DNA of 64,000 bases from contig OX335651.1 in the NCBI GenBank assembly GCA_946894095.1, forward strand, positions 270,501 to 334,500. Reading direction: 5' to 3'. Positions 1 to 26,700 of the stretch are shown one piece after another (position 1 is the first letter of the stretch; each line of letters begins with the position of its first letter). A model generated the notes under the pieces. That model saw nothing but the letters and a program-made list of their open reading frames with translations. It was not told where the DNA came from and made no database searches. A program made the translations under genes and the position numbers. Source of the stretch: Incurvaria masculella. Lineage: Eukaryota; Arthropoda; Insecta; Lepidoptera; Incurvariidae.

Positions 1-1708
1 TGAGTGGGAATGCAATGATGTAGCGATTCTGAGCGGGGAATTCAAGACACATGTGAAACTGGCCTTCAAAAATTTTGCTATAAAAGCAAAAGAGAGAGAG
101 GTCTGAAGTTTCTACCATGATTTCGTCAAGATTGTCGACCATTTTTGTGTGAAATACCATCTTATCGATAAATTGGGCCAGTTCTCGTTGATCGTTTAGA
201 GCGAGTGGTGTTTTAGCGACAGATGTGTACACTTGCAGACGGAACCAGTCGAGCCGAAACCCTCTGAAATCAAATATTTCATTGTCTTCCACTTGTTTGA
301 CATTGAGGGCTGCAGCAGTGTTGCACAGTGACGACAATATAACACTTTCATCCTCCGGGCACACTTGCAGGTTCTGTATCATAATGTTTAAAGCTTCGGC
401 ATCGGAGCCCGAGAGGTACTGGACGTAGTAGCGCTGCATGACCTGGCTGTACTTGCGCACGAGGGCTCGCAGCTCCTCCATGTGGAACAGCAGCTCCGGG
501 AGCTGGCGATCCACCAAGTCCTCCGTCGACTTGCCCTTCACCTTCTGAGGAGGGTTATCGTTGTGGCGCAGCAGCCAGAACACCTCATCCCTCGCATAAC
601 ATAATCCGATGAATATTAAAAGTGCTTTCGGCCCCAGCAAGCCTGGCTGATCTGTAAGAATCAAACCGAGTTCCTTGAGTGCAGTTCGGAGAAATTTTCT
701 GCGTTCTCTGTGTTTGTACCCAGCCTTCTGAACAGCGTGATGGTAACAATCTTTAACCTCAGATATTCTCTTACTGAAGCCCTTCATTCCATCGAGGTAG
801 CCCTGAACGTAGGCGTGAATGTAGATAACCTCATCGCGAAACAGAGCGACCACCCAACCGGACTCTAGAGCGCTCACCCACATCTTGTTGGCGTGCTCCT
901 GCTGGAGCATCTGCGGACACAGCATGAAGCCGAAGATGACCCAGCGTTCCAACGCTTCCAGCGAAAGGAACTCGCACGACATTGTGTTAGTCTCAGAAGG
1001 TTTCAAAAGTTGCGCCGGGTTGCCAACCAAACTCAGTTTTTGTTCAGATCGCCAATGATCAGCGGTCAGATTGCGAGCAGGATAGACGTGCCAAAGCGAA
1101 GTCAACGCACCAACGAGAGGTTTCTGATGGGTGGTGAATTCCTCCGCGAGCTTCCGCACGGGAATGTCATAATCTACTATCATCTGACCGAGACGAGGAA
1201 AGCTTGGGTCCATTTGATTGTGCACCATCTCGTGGGCAGCGTTGAACAGGCCCAGCACGGCCTTGCGGTCCTCCACCCGTGAGAGCAGAACCATCAAGGA
1301 CACGTATGTCGACACCAACTCCATGTAGTTACGCGTCAATTCGAAATTAAGAGTAAGATCGAGATGCAGCTGGGCGCCATCGATCGCATCAAGTAGTTCA
1401 CAGACGTTGTCCTTGAAGTCGAGTAGATCGACAAAGGTGTAGTAGTACAGGGAGAGGGACTTGATGATCTCATTGCGGATGTTGGTAATGGCCTGGAGCC
1501 CCTTTACATCCACGTTAGGGAACCGCCGCACAATGTACTTGATGCTGGACTCGAGCGTCTTGTCGCTGAGGAAGCCAGGCTTACTTTTGGCGTCGCCGCA
1601 GGCCTTCTTGATGTTGTAGATGCGAGTGAGCATGCCGACGCCGCGGTCGTTCAGGATTATGAGCTTCTCTGCCAGCTTCTGCTGGGCCACATTTAATGAA
1701 CGAGACAT
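1..1708 (-). CDS. Hem: Hem / Nck-associated protein 1 (NAP1), N-terminal half, partial
   Basis: Subunit of the WAVE regulatory complex, which holds WAVE/SCAR inactive until Rac binds and so controls Arp2/3-driven actin assembly at the cortex. The reverse strand is open from ATG at 1708 to the window edge, 569 codons with no stop and no intron. It begins MSRSLNVAQQKLAEKL and carries family-typical stretches in order: ILNDRGVGMLTRIYNIKKAC (residues about 18-37), YARDEVFWLLRH, VMQRYYVQYLSG, QVEDNEIFDFRGFRLDWFRL, ETSDLSLFCFYSKIFE. NAP1 proteins are about 1,120 aa, so roughly the second half lies upstream of base 1. The start is fixed by alignment with the NAP1 N-terminus. The divergent neighbour is Cdc5, 3.4 kb away. 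The absence of introns over 1.7 kb is notable because vertebrate orthologues have many; an intron-poor gene or an intact retrocopy are both possible, and no disabling mutation is seen. Family identity is near certain. Confidence 0.95.
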   Translation of the reverse strand, partial: MSRSLNVAQQKLAEKLIILNDRGVGMLTRIYNIKKACGDAKSKPGFLSDKTLESSIKYIVRRFPNVDVKGLQAITNIRNEIIKSLSLYYYTFVDLLDFKDNVCELLDAIDGAQLHLDLTLNFELTRNYMELVSTYVSLMVLLSRVEDRKAVLGLFNAAHEMVHNQMDPSFPRLGQMIVDYDIPVRKLAEEFTTHQKPLVGALTSLWHVYPARNLTADHWRSEQKLSLVGNPAQLLKPSETNTMSCEFLSLEALERWVIFGFMLCPQMLQQEHANKMWVSALESGWVVALFRDEVIYIHAYVQGYLDGMKGFSKRISEVKDCYHHAVQKAGYKHRERRKFLRTALKELGLILTDQPGLLGPKALLIFIGLCYARDEVFWLLRHNDNPPQKVKGKSTEDLVDRQLPELLFHMEELRALVRKYSQVMQRYYVQYLSGSDAEALNIMIQNLQVCPEDESVILSSLCNTAAALNVKQVEDNEIFDFRGFRLDWFRLQVYTSVAKTPLALNDQRELAQFIDKMVFHTKMVDNLDEIMVETSDLSLFCFYSKIFEGQFHMCLEFPAQNRYIIAFPL

Positions 1709-2454
1709 CTTGCAGCTGCTGTGCGTCCTGTGGACAGTAATTGCGGCATTAAGTATAAGCAGAAAACAACATAAAATTGTTGGCTAGTGGACGGAAAGTC
1801 CGGGGAAAACTCTCAGCATTAGACTTAGGTCGTGTTTACGATTTTCACAGCGGGGAGTTAGTGAATCTACGTTTTTACCTGCTTTGGGAACTGCACTGTT
1901 ACTCTGAAGTGACTGTCGAAATCATCGTTCTCAAATTCCAAGACGGTCCAAAAGGGCCCTATATCCCTGCTCGTTTGAATCTATGAATAAATAAATCTCC
2001 AATCAAACCAAAAGGGAGTGTCTCGTTAGTTATTTATGTTCTGTGGTGTCTCGCAAAGAGTATGACACGATTATTTTTTTTTGTTTCTTGAGTATGACAC
2101 GATGTCTCGCCGTAGAAAGAGAATCTCTAGAACAAACGTTAGAGCGTTGCCTTGACTATACATACCTATATTACATATGTATAGATGTATGTTGTGTTTG
2201 AAGCCTACTACTCACCTTACGATTTATCTCGGCAGACATGTCTTGGACAGACCGTTTGGAAGGTGTGTAGTATTGTCTGCAGACAACATTATTATTATTC
2301 CAAGACTGAATCGGTCGGTTTGGGCGACCAGCAGACCGCCTGACCGCCCCACTCCAAACATTGGCGGCCCTCCCGCCGAGCCGCGCGGAGAATTCCGGTT
2401 TGTATGACAGGTACATCTTAACGTAAGCGAAACTGAATTCTATCCTGTGTCCCG

Positions 2455-2555
2455 TGTATTAACATATACGTGTAGTAAGTTTCATCGAATTCGGATCATC
2501 GGTTTAAGAGTAATGGAGCAACATACATACATACATACATACAGAACTGATTTCT
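2455..2555 (+). repeat. Possible LINE 3' end with (CATA)n tail
   Basis: An AT-rich stretch beginning near 2455 runs into about five CATA units at 2522-2542. Short tandem tails of this type end RTE-like and some CR1-like LINEs. The body is too short to identify, so the assignment is weak. Confidence 0.3.
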
Positions 2556-3236
2556 AAAAATCATCGATTTAGTATAGTATCATACATAAAGTCTACAAAC
2601 GAAGTATATTAGAAAACAAAGCAACTTACTTCATGAACACCCCTTACAGATTTATTATTAGTATAGATTAGATTCCCTTATCAAAGTATTTTGGTGTTGT
2701 ATGGATGACCTTACCATTCACTCTTCAAATGAATGATGAAAAGAATGGATTTTACTTAAAAATTTTATTTAAATTAACCAGATTTAGTTCCATTAAAAAT
2801 ATTTATGTGGGTTCACTTATGCCTATAAAATAACCACATTTTAGTCCAAATGTATATTTTTCTCTTGGATATATTTTTATTGTTGAGCACAGTCAAATCA
2901 ACTTTTTCAAATTTAGAAAGTTAAGGAGCCATTTTTTTGACATTTTCAATGCCACAAAGCTATCATTATGATATTAGCCAAATACACCACATTTCCGAAG
3001 GAATCAGTTGTCATTCCAGGACCTTCCCTTTATGAGCACGGCTAAATTGAAACGGATAGAAAACACGGACAATTTTTCATTACCGCTTCGACCATCTTTT
3101 CATCCAAATCGATGGTACCAACCCGGGCGGGTTTAAACCCTACCATCTAATAGGGGAAGGCGACCTACAGTTTTACATGGATTCCGAATCATAGAGCAGC
3201 TGTTATTCGTGACTAAATGCACTTATCCAACTTAGA

Positions 3237-3530
3237 AAAAAAAACCGGTCAAGTGCGAGTCGGACTCGCACACGAAGAGTTCCGTACTATCAACACCAAA
3301 AAATCACCTTTTTTTGTATGGGACCCATTATTTTTTATTATTATTTAATCTTACCTATTTGTTGTTATAGCGGCAAAATAAATACACACTCTGTGTAAAT
3401 TTCAGCTGTCTATCTGTTACGGTTACTGAGATACAGCCCTGTGACAGACGAACAGACGGACGGACGGACGGACGGACAGCGGAGGCTTAGTAATAGGGTT
3501 CCGTTTTCACCCTTTGGGTACGGAACCCTA
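3237..3530 (-). mobile_element. Dispersed element A (CCGT-microsatellite type), copy 1
   Basis: About 290 bp. On the reverse strand it starts AGGGTTCCGTACCC-like, carries a (GTCC)n microsatellite, then CACAGGGCTGTATCTCA, and ends GAGTCCGACTCGCACTTG followed by a pyrimidine/T tract. The same architecture recurs at 3540, 12770, 35030, 38247 and 56768. No ORF; a non-autonomous element of unassigned class. Confidence 0.7.
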
Positions 3531-3539
3531 ATAACGACT

Positions 3540-3823
3540 AAGTGCGAGTCGGACTCGCACACGAAGGATTCCGCACCATCGTACAAGATTTAACACAAGA
3601 ATAAAATGTTTTTGTATGGGGGTACCCATGTAACGTTTATATTTTTTAAATTTTAACTATTTTTTGCTATGGCGGAAAAATAAATACATACTCCGTGAAA
3701 ACAGTTGACTATCTATTACGGTTGATAAGATATAGCCCTGTGACAGACGGACGGACGGACAGATGGATGGACGACAGCGGAGTAATAGGTTTCCATTGGC
3801 ACCCTTTTGGGTACGGAACCCTA
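3540..3823 (-). mobile_element. Dispersed element A, copy 2
   Basis: Second, more diverged copy directly adjoining copy 1 in the same orientation, with a shortened GTCC tract. Both together interrupt the family-B SINE at 2930-3925. Confidence 0.65.
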
Positions 3824-4494
3824 AAAAGTAATTGGTGCATCAAGAGGGCGAGGATTTGAACCCAGAACTATGGTATTCAAGGCAAGTCCCCGCGCCACTA
3901 GGCTACGAGCCGCTCTAGCCATATTAAACTCGAGCGTGGAAACACGTTCATATCGAAGCCAAACGAGTGCCGCACTGATCAGTCTGAACATGTAGCGAGT
4001 CACCGCAGACCTATCCCCACCTAAATCCCCACAAGTCTGCCAAGACATATCTCAAGGCGAGTAGTAGGTTTTAGTAACGTCCAAAAGAAGCTATCGATAT
4101 CAAATGCGGCACAGATTAGTAAAAGTATGAATTGAAAGTAACCATTGAACTGCCAATGGGGAAGAAAACTGTTTATTTACCACAACAGGTGACGTCTAGG
4201 TGACTTACCCTAAAAGAAGTGTCAAAATTGTCAAAGACATTACAAAATAATACGGAATAGGTTTGAAAATTTTATTTACTCCATCAATGTATTTGAAATT
4301 GCTCAATTTCCTCAGTATTATTTCAAAAAGTTTTCAAGTCAAAATTGGTCCGATTCACGCTTACAGCTCTCAAAATGGCTATAAGCCTGTAGAATTTGAA
4401 TAGTTTTGAGAGTGCTTTTGGTAACGATGGTTCAAATCGGACCGCGATGTAAAGCATAGTTCTATCGGCGTTTCACCATATTGAACGTACCATG

Positions 4495-4680
4495 GGTTGA
4501 AAATTCAAGTTTAACTAAAATCAATTGATTACATTTAAATTTGAGGTGAACTATTATAATTAACGTCATTTGTTCCATGTTTGTTGTTTTGTTTACGTAA
4601 GTACGTACACAGACGGTTCGAATCGTTTGTGAAGCTTACAGCTTTGAGCGTGCAATTTGATTCAGGACTGTAGTAAGTTA
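4495..4680 (+). repeat. Dispersed repeat X (empty-site paralogue)
   Basis: Carries a GTCATTTGTTCCATGTTTGT segment, then TTGTTTACGTAAGTACG, then CGGTTCGAATCGTTTGTG and CAGCTTTGAG. The related locus at about 51420-52700 has the same blocks with a TTAA-flanked element inserted between them, so this copy serves as an unoccupied reference. Confidence 0.5.
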
Positions 4681-5141
4681 GGGGCGAGGATCAATTAATT
4701 TAAAGATTGCGTCCGATGCAGTTTTTCTTAGCAGCACTCAATAAACGTATCGCTAGGCAATTGATTGACCAGTGACAGATTACATTTACTTTTGTCTTTG
4801 CTTTCTAACAGGGTCGTTTATGTACAATAATCGTTTACAGTTCAAAACGGAGCGCGCTGGTAAGCTTTGTCCTTTATTTTATATTCTTTGGTTTTCTTTT
4901 TCTTCTATGGCAATTTCTCTAACCTATAAAAATACAAAATACGTCAACTGTCAAACCATGGATTTCAATATTTTGCGTTCATGAGTTCTTCCTCTTGGTT
5001 CTACCATAGCTTATCGATCGATTTCTAGTGTAGGCCAGAGTTCAATATCAACGCATATAAGCTGAAATGTAACGGACTTTATAAACTACCGATAATACAC
5101 AACAAGTTTACTAGGCGCTGTAAAACAAAAAAACAGCCAAG

Positions 5142-20902
<15,761 letters not shown>

Positions 20903-21207
20903 CGCGGGCGATGCACGCGCTAGATAAACGGGGCTCTGAATATGCCCTGCCCTTGCGTACTTTTTTGTACTCACCACGCAAGAACGAATGTTTATACTTT
21001 CAGAAGTTTTGTACTATTAGATGGCACCATAAAAAATATCCACCATGGCTATTACAACAGAACCAATCAACCTGAAATTCTGCAAATTATTTGGATTTGG
21101 CCAATCTGTCTATGTATATTGAAAAAATATAATTCATTAGTGCTGCCTGTCATGAATTTGTGTATACAAGAAACTCTGTTTAGGCAGGACATGTATCTTG
21201 TTGTTCA

Positions 21208-21213
21208 AATAAA
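21208..21213 (+). terminator. Candidate poly(A) signal for Cdc5
   Basis: First AATAAA downstream of the Cdc5 stop, about 300 bp into the 3' UTR. A further AATAAA occurs near 21525. Confidence 0.5.
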
Positions 21214-22009
21214 CGATATATCCTTTAGTGTAATGTTTGGTTTATGTTTTCTTTTACTGGAAGCTAACTAGACCAGAATGCAGACCGCAGACTCCCCGCT
21301 GCATGTATCATTGAAAACAGCTGGTATGTACAAGATTCCATAATTGCGACACAAGAACAAATGGACATGATTTTTTAAATGTATTTATCATGCACTACTT
21401 GTACTGATATTTGAATATATTTCGTTTTTTAATCAATTAATAGATGTTGAGTTGAGGGTTCCATAAAAATTCAGGTAGAAAATCATCACACGTTATTTAA
21501 ATAATCATACACAATTTTAATATCGAATAAATGCTACTGTGCTTGTCACAAGACAAAAATAAGTCACAGTAAAACTTAAAGTTAATAATATTGCTAACTT
21601 ATTTTTACTGCTTCATTACTAATTTAAATAACATCTATCAAAATTCAAAGATTATATCACAGCTTTAATAGACTGACTGAAATATGAACAAATAATTTAC
21701 TAGTTTGGGAACTCATAAGAACTCGCTGATCTACTGACCCCTCAGATTTCTGCTGTATCAACTGTATCAAAAAATCACCATAAGATAGACAATGCAGAAA
21801 AATATTTTTATTATGAAATTCAAATCTAAACTCAACACAAACACATATAAGAAAATGTACATAAACCATAAGCTGGCTATAGAACGGGCATGGTACGGTC
21901 CATGGTACATGGTATATGTATATGGGAATCGCTATGAACCATTGCAGGGGGCATTGTGTCTTTTCATGTCTTAAAAGTTCTTAATACGGTCAGGAAAACT
22001 TTTTCGAAA

Positions 22010-22152
22010 AGATAAACACGTGCAGACATAGATATTTGTTGCTTGATATTAAATCCCAAATATATAGAAAATTGGAACAGTGGTTTTAAATTAATAGTTA
22101 ACTACGTTAGAGTGGAGAGCGTAATTTTCTGATGCTTACGGGCTCACCTTAA
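22010..22152 (+). repeat. MITE Y, partial copy ending in intact TTAA
   Basis: Shares GCAGACATAGATATTTG, TAACTACGTTAGAGTGG and TTTCTGATGCTTACGGGC with 43262-43616 and ends ACCTTAA at 22152. The counterpart at 43617 has another element inserted exactly at this TTAA. Confidence 0.6.
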
Positions 22153-22387
22153 ATCGAAATCCTAATCGCAGGTGTACATAAATGCTGTAATCAGAAATAT
22201 GGTGGTTGTAAGCACGCTCACACCATGATTTATACTGATTTAATAAGCTCATATTTAGCTCTTCAGAATATATGTTGTACGTTTACAATGTGTAAATGTT
22301 TACAGTCAGAGGATTCTGTTCTATTAAAACATGTTCGCTCTTTGCACTATATTTTTCAACCAAATTAGCGTTAAATGATTAAAGGAC

Positions 22388-22515
22388 TAAGGGCCGAGTG
22401 CAGGAAAAGACAAAAAATCAAAATCAACGTCACTTTGTATGGACAGTATGGAAGGAACACCGTGCGGTTCACTAAGAGTGACGTGTTGAACATTGATTAA
22501 CTCAACCGTCTCTAG
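22388..22515 (-). repeat. MITE-G copy
   Basis: GGGCCGAGTGCAGGAAAAGA at the left, then TATGGACAGTATGGAAGGAA and GTGACGTGTTGAACATTGAT. Other copies at 50577, 53762 and 56588. Ends are imperfect inverted repeats around GTGCACGAAG. Confidence 0.65.
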
Positions 22516-22610
22516 CAATCGGGACTACGAGCCTGAATTAGGTAGAACATTTTATTTTGCTATGTTTACCTATACATATACAATTATGTACAATATATGT
22601 TTTTTATAAA

Positions 22611-22990
22611 ACTGGACATGGATGGCTAATAAATACCAAACTGACCGTCAGATATTAGCCTAACACTAGGGAACTAGGTGCCATGCCAGGACCCTCCTTA
22701 TGATTGTCGGCTCCATTGAACTGGATTGAAAACATTCATTGCCACTTCAACCATAGTCCATTTAATGCGATGGTAACAACCCGGGCGGGATTAACCCTAC
22801 CACCTAGTAAGTAAGGAAGAGGACCTGCAGTTTTACGTGGAAACTAAAGCCTCAATGGTTAAAAAAGGTCACCCAAACAGAACCCAACGGCGCTCCGAAG
22901 TGCTTCAACCAGCTTATAGAATCGCAAGGCATCGCACCACTGGGCTACCGAGCCTGACAGAACAGGATTAACAGCTGTTCTATAATTCGT
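22611..22990 (-). mobile_element. SINE family B, near full length
   Basis: Reverse-strand order: tRNA-like head (about 22990-22880, including a GGGCTACCGAGCC-type A-box region in antisense), body with ACCCGGGCGGG near 22778, and the tail toward 22611. A second fragment of the same family lies at 23488-23640. Confidence 0.55.
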
Positions 22991-23487
22991 TCTAACCAAC
23001 CTTAACACATTTTCAACGTGATTAATGATACTTTTATCGACAGCAAAAAATTGTAAAACCTTCACAAATTGTTTGGCTGCTCTGTTGCTCTTAGAAAAGA
23101 TCATATCTAAAATAAAAAAAAAATATTTTATTGTATGCATCACACGCTTTGTCTTTGTTTCTCGATTGATAATTTTTTCTCTAGTTGAAATCTATCTCTA
23201 TGTTATTTTTTTACATAGTTCAGGCTCTTAAGCATTTTTAAAATCAGCTTAGCTCACTAAAGTGATTCCTTGCGGTTACAATAATTATTTTGGTTGCACC
23301 GCACACATACTGCTGCAACCGCACAATATGATTCTCTATTCCGAGTGCAGTTTACTGCCTATGGATGATGAATAAACAATCAATAAACAACAATTACAAA
23401 AAAAATGCGATATGATGCCACATACACTGAGATCCATGAATATTTTCAAGTGAGCAACAGACATATCGGCAGTCTCTTTTTTTATTC

Positions 23488-23640
23488 AACCTGACATGGA
23501 TGGCTAATACCACACAGCCACCGTTATGATATTAGCCCAATACACCACATTCGCATGGCACCTATTTGCCATGGCGTGCAATGAATTAGGGTAATATCAT
23601 AACAGTAGGTGTCATGCTAGCCCATTTCCATAAAAAAAAT
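23488..23640 (-). mobile_element. SINE family B, 3' fragment
   Basis: CCTGACATGGATGGCTAATA, GATATTAGCCCAATACACCA and GGTAATATCATAACAGTAGG: the tail of family B with a partial inverted duplication. Confidence 0.5.
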
Positions 23641-23752
23641 ACGGCACACTGAAGCTGCCATATCGACAGGAGAATCGCATCCAATGGAGGAAGCCTCTCC
23701 CAGCGAGGGACCCACCTTGAATGTAATCGAAATGTCTTTACGACACGCACAG

Positions 23753-23758
23753 TTTATT
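23753..23758 (-). terminator. AATAAA overlapping the Fancm stop codon
   Basis: The last codons read GAA TAA followed by AC, so the hexamer AATAAA includes the stop codon. It may act as the poly(A) signal, which would leave an extremely short 3' UTR; other signals further down (for example near 23118) are possible. Confidence 0.35.
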
Positions 23759-26700
23759 CACTGTCGCTGGAGCTGATCTTTCTCTTGACGAGCTTGTTGG
23801 GTCGGGCGAGCGGGCTGTCCCCCCCTCCCCCGCCCCGGTCCCCGTCACCGCCCTCGCCCCCTCCCCGGTCCCCCCGCCGCCGCCGCCGCCGCCGCCGCTC
23901 GGCCCGCCGCCGCCGCCGGTAGCTCCGCTCGGCGAGCTCGAGCGCCGACACGTCCGGCGCCTGCGTGAGGCCCGCGCCGCCCTCCACGCAGAAACTGTCC
24001 TGTACACAGCAGTGACGGCGAGAGACAGTACGTTATGTGAGGATTTATTCCTTATTCATACATTCTATTTAACAAATTTTGGTTTGTCTAAGCACCAGGG
24101 ACCTTCAGATTACATGCTCGCTGCTCTAATCAACAAGTCTGACCAGATGATTACGTCAGTCAAATGATTTACTGCTAACTTTCTACTCATCTTCATCACA
24201 ATGCCTCCTTTTACGGATATCAATCGCACAATAAACAAACATTATTAGGATGCAAAGTAGAAGTCTCACCATCTCGTAACTGTCATCGTCACCGGGGTCG
24301 GGCTGAGAGAGCACGTCGAGGAATCGGTTTGGCAGCGCAGGGATCTTGAACATGCCATTGGTAGGGCTCCTGGAACCATTCATTTGTGCATTGCGTACAT
24401 TTTGGACAGGTTGAGGATTATTCAATGTGTGCATGAAGTTTGATAAGAACATGGTAAGATAAGAACATAAGAACACTAGGTGGTAGGGTTAAGCCCGACC
24501 GGGGTGGTACCACCGCATTGGATGATACTTTGGTTGAAGCGGCAATGAAAAATTGTCCATGTTTTCCATCCAGTTCAATGTAGCCGTGCTAATAAAGGGA
24601 AGGTCCCAGCATGGCACCTAATTCTTTCGGGAAAGTGGTGTATTAGGCTAATATCAAAACGGTAGTTGTGTGGTATTAGCAATCCATGTCAAGTTGTATA
24701 AAAAAAATGTGAAAAAGAGAGAAATTTCCCGCTCCTAGATTAAGGATTTTGTAGAATAGGGCTGAATCTGTATTGTGATTAATATTTTCCAAAATTAGGT
24801 GTAAAGCGGCCTTATTGCCGAACAGCGACTGTCGCTGCCAGCGTCGGTATCGCTGCTAACGAGTCATCGCATGCAACATTTTGCGGCTACCATCGACTTA
24901 CCATGGATTACCGATACTGACAACATATACTATGTCGATGGCGGCTACGGATAAAAAATAAATGCGGTTGCCTATCTTTTATCCGCAGTAACGGTAGCCA
25001 CAAAATTTTGTATGCGATGACTTGTTAGCAGAGACACCCAAATTGGCCTCGACAGTCGCTGTTCGGCATTAAGGCCGCAGAACTCTTGTGTTTCTCAATT
25101 TTCAAAGTCGAACCTAAGAGTGTGTAGTTTTGAAGATTTTCAACCCTTCCTGTTATTGTCGTCTGTAAATTTCACTGCAGGAATTTCATTGGAGTGTCGA
25201 AATTTCGGGAAACTGTATCAGGAAAGGAACCCTAAGCACGTGAACGGTCCCTTTCAGGTAAATACAGTTTTTTTTAGAAAAAAAAGAATTTTCAGTATAT
25301 TTAGTATAAAACAAAAAAAAATATTTTCGGTACATTTAGTATAAAACGATCTTGATCTCATCCGTCAGTCGACTCTGTATGTCTTTACATTGTAAACCTA
25401 TGGGAAGGACCAATAAGACTATGGAATCATTAATTTGAGCTTCAGCGACATTTAATACCATAATAAATACATTAAATGCATAAAATTAACAAAACTATGG
25501 ATTGTTAGATGGAAGTTAAGTTAGCAGCCGAGGGTCAATTTAGGCTAGCTTGTTGCTACAGGGAATGCGCAGAGCTGGAGCGAGCACGATAGGGTGCCCA
25601 CCTGCAATGGGCACATATATATATGCGAGGAAACCATTAATAACTGGGATCATTGCCACCAGCACGTACTTGACAGAGCGTAGATAGTGGGCCTGCATGT
25701 CGATGGCCCGGTCATCTTCGGGGTGCTCTTCGTCGCAGATGAAGTCGACAATGCTGCCGGCCAGCGCGCTGTCATCTGACATTTCGTCCCCGCTGTCCCA
25801 CGACGCCTCCGATAGCTCCGCTTCTAGCTCCAGAAACGCCGATGCTTTGTTCTTCTTCTTCTACAATTATGTCGGCCACAGTTAGAGAATGGGGAAGGCG
25901 ATTCGGCAATATTCTATGATTCAGGTTAAATCAGGTGACATAGGCTTAGATAAATAGTCGTAACAGAAGCTAAGACTAACGAAAAGTAGTACTTTGTGAC
26001 GTCAATTTGCATTACTTTGAGATTTCGTCCAAACAAAAGGTGTCAAAGTGACGTCACAAAGTACGTTTCCGTTAGTCTTAGTTTCTGTTACGACTATTTA
26101 TCTCAGCCCTAGACATTGTAGTTGGACTAGACCAAATTTGATAACATGTATAATATCCACCTTGGTTTAGTTAAAAGTTTATTACAATAATGGCTTACTC
26201 ACGGCGTGTCAATTCTTGGAGCTGTTCTTGAAAACCCTATCTAATGAAACTAAGTTGGAGGTACTCACTTTACGAACTTTGTAGTTGACTAAGGGACTGT
26301 CTTCTTTGCTGTGTTTCTTCTGATTATTGTTATTTTTCACCACAAAGTCATCATCACTATCAATAAGTGAAGCATTTTCATTGCGCGTGTTCTGCAGATC
26401 CCTGGATAATGGTATGTCCCCAACATTCCGGTGACCTCGCCTGAACATTTGTATTTTTTTTCTTGCTGACTGCTGGGAAAGAATAGGGGAAGATGGTGCT
26501 TCCCTCTGCGCGGTAAACCAATCGTCTAAGAAATCGATATCATCTCCCATGACACTAGAAACTTTTTTTGAATGGTTGGCAGTGTTCCGAGCTTCACAAA
26601 CTAATTTATCGGGCACATTTTCCTTTTGAGAGGGAAGTACACTCAGAGTAGTCACTGCGTAACCAACATGTGTTTGGTCAGGTTTAGCATTTTTTACATC

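Larger units (their letters stand above)
2930..3925 (-). mobile_element. tRNA-derived SINE (family B), interrupted by two later insertions
   Basis: Read on the reverse strand the head lies at about 3925-3824: TAGCCTAGTGG matches a pol III A box and GGGTTCAAATCC a B box. The body resumes at about 3236 and runs to about 2930 with the family signatures (TAGGGTTTAAACCCGCCCGG, then GGTACCATCG). The 3237-3823 segment between them is two copies of another element, so this SINE is the older host. Other copies of family B lie near 11447, 22611, 24476, 29302, 42130, 46286 and 57240. Confidence 0.7.
1709..5141. other. Head-to-head intergenic region between Hem and Cdc5
   Basis: No coding exon recognised. 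Presumably the two promoters lie at the ends (just above 1708 for Hem, just below 5142 for Cdc5); I could not single out TATA or Inr elements with confidence. The middle is filled with repeats: a CATA microsatellite tail near 2521, a tRNA-derived SINE (2930-3925) split by two copies of another element, and a dispersed repeat near 4495-4680. Confidence 0.6.
20903..23753. other. Convergent intergenic region between Cdc5 and Fancm
   Basis: No coding exon found. It holds the Cdc5 3' UTR and poly(A) site, a partial palindromic MITE (22010-22152), a MITE-G copy (22388-22515) and family-B SINE pieces (22611-22990 and 23488-23640). The stretch 21530-22000 shows nothing I can name. Confidence 0.6.

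Noticed and set aside
893..1282. Plus-strand ORF opposite Hem
   Set aside because: It is the antisense of the conserved Hem coding sequence and resembles no protein family.
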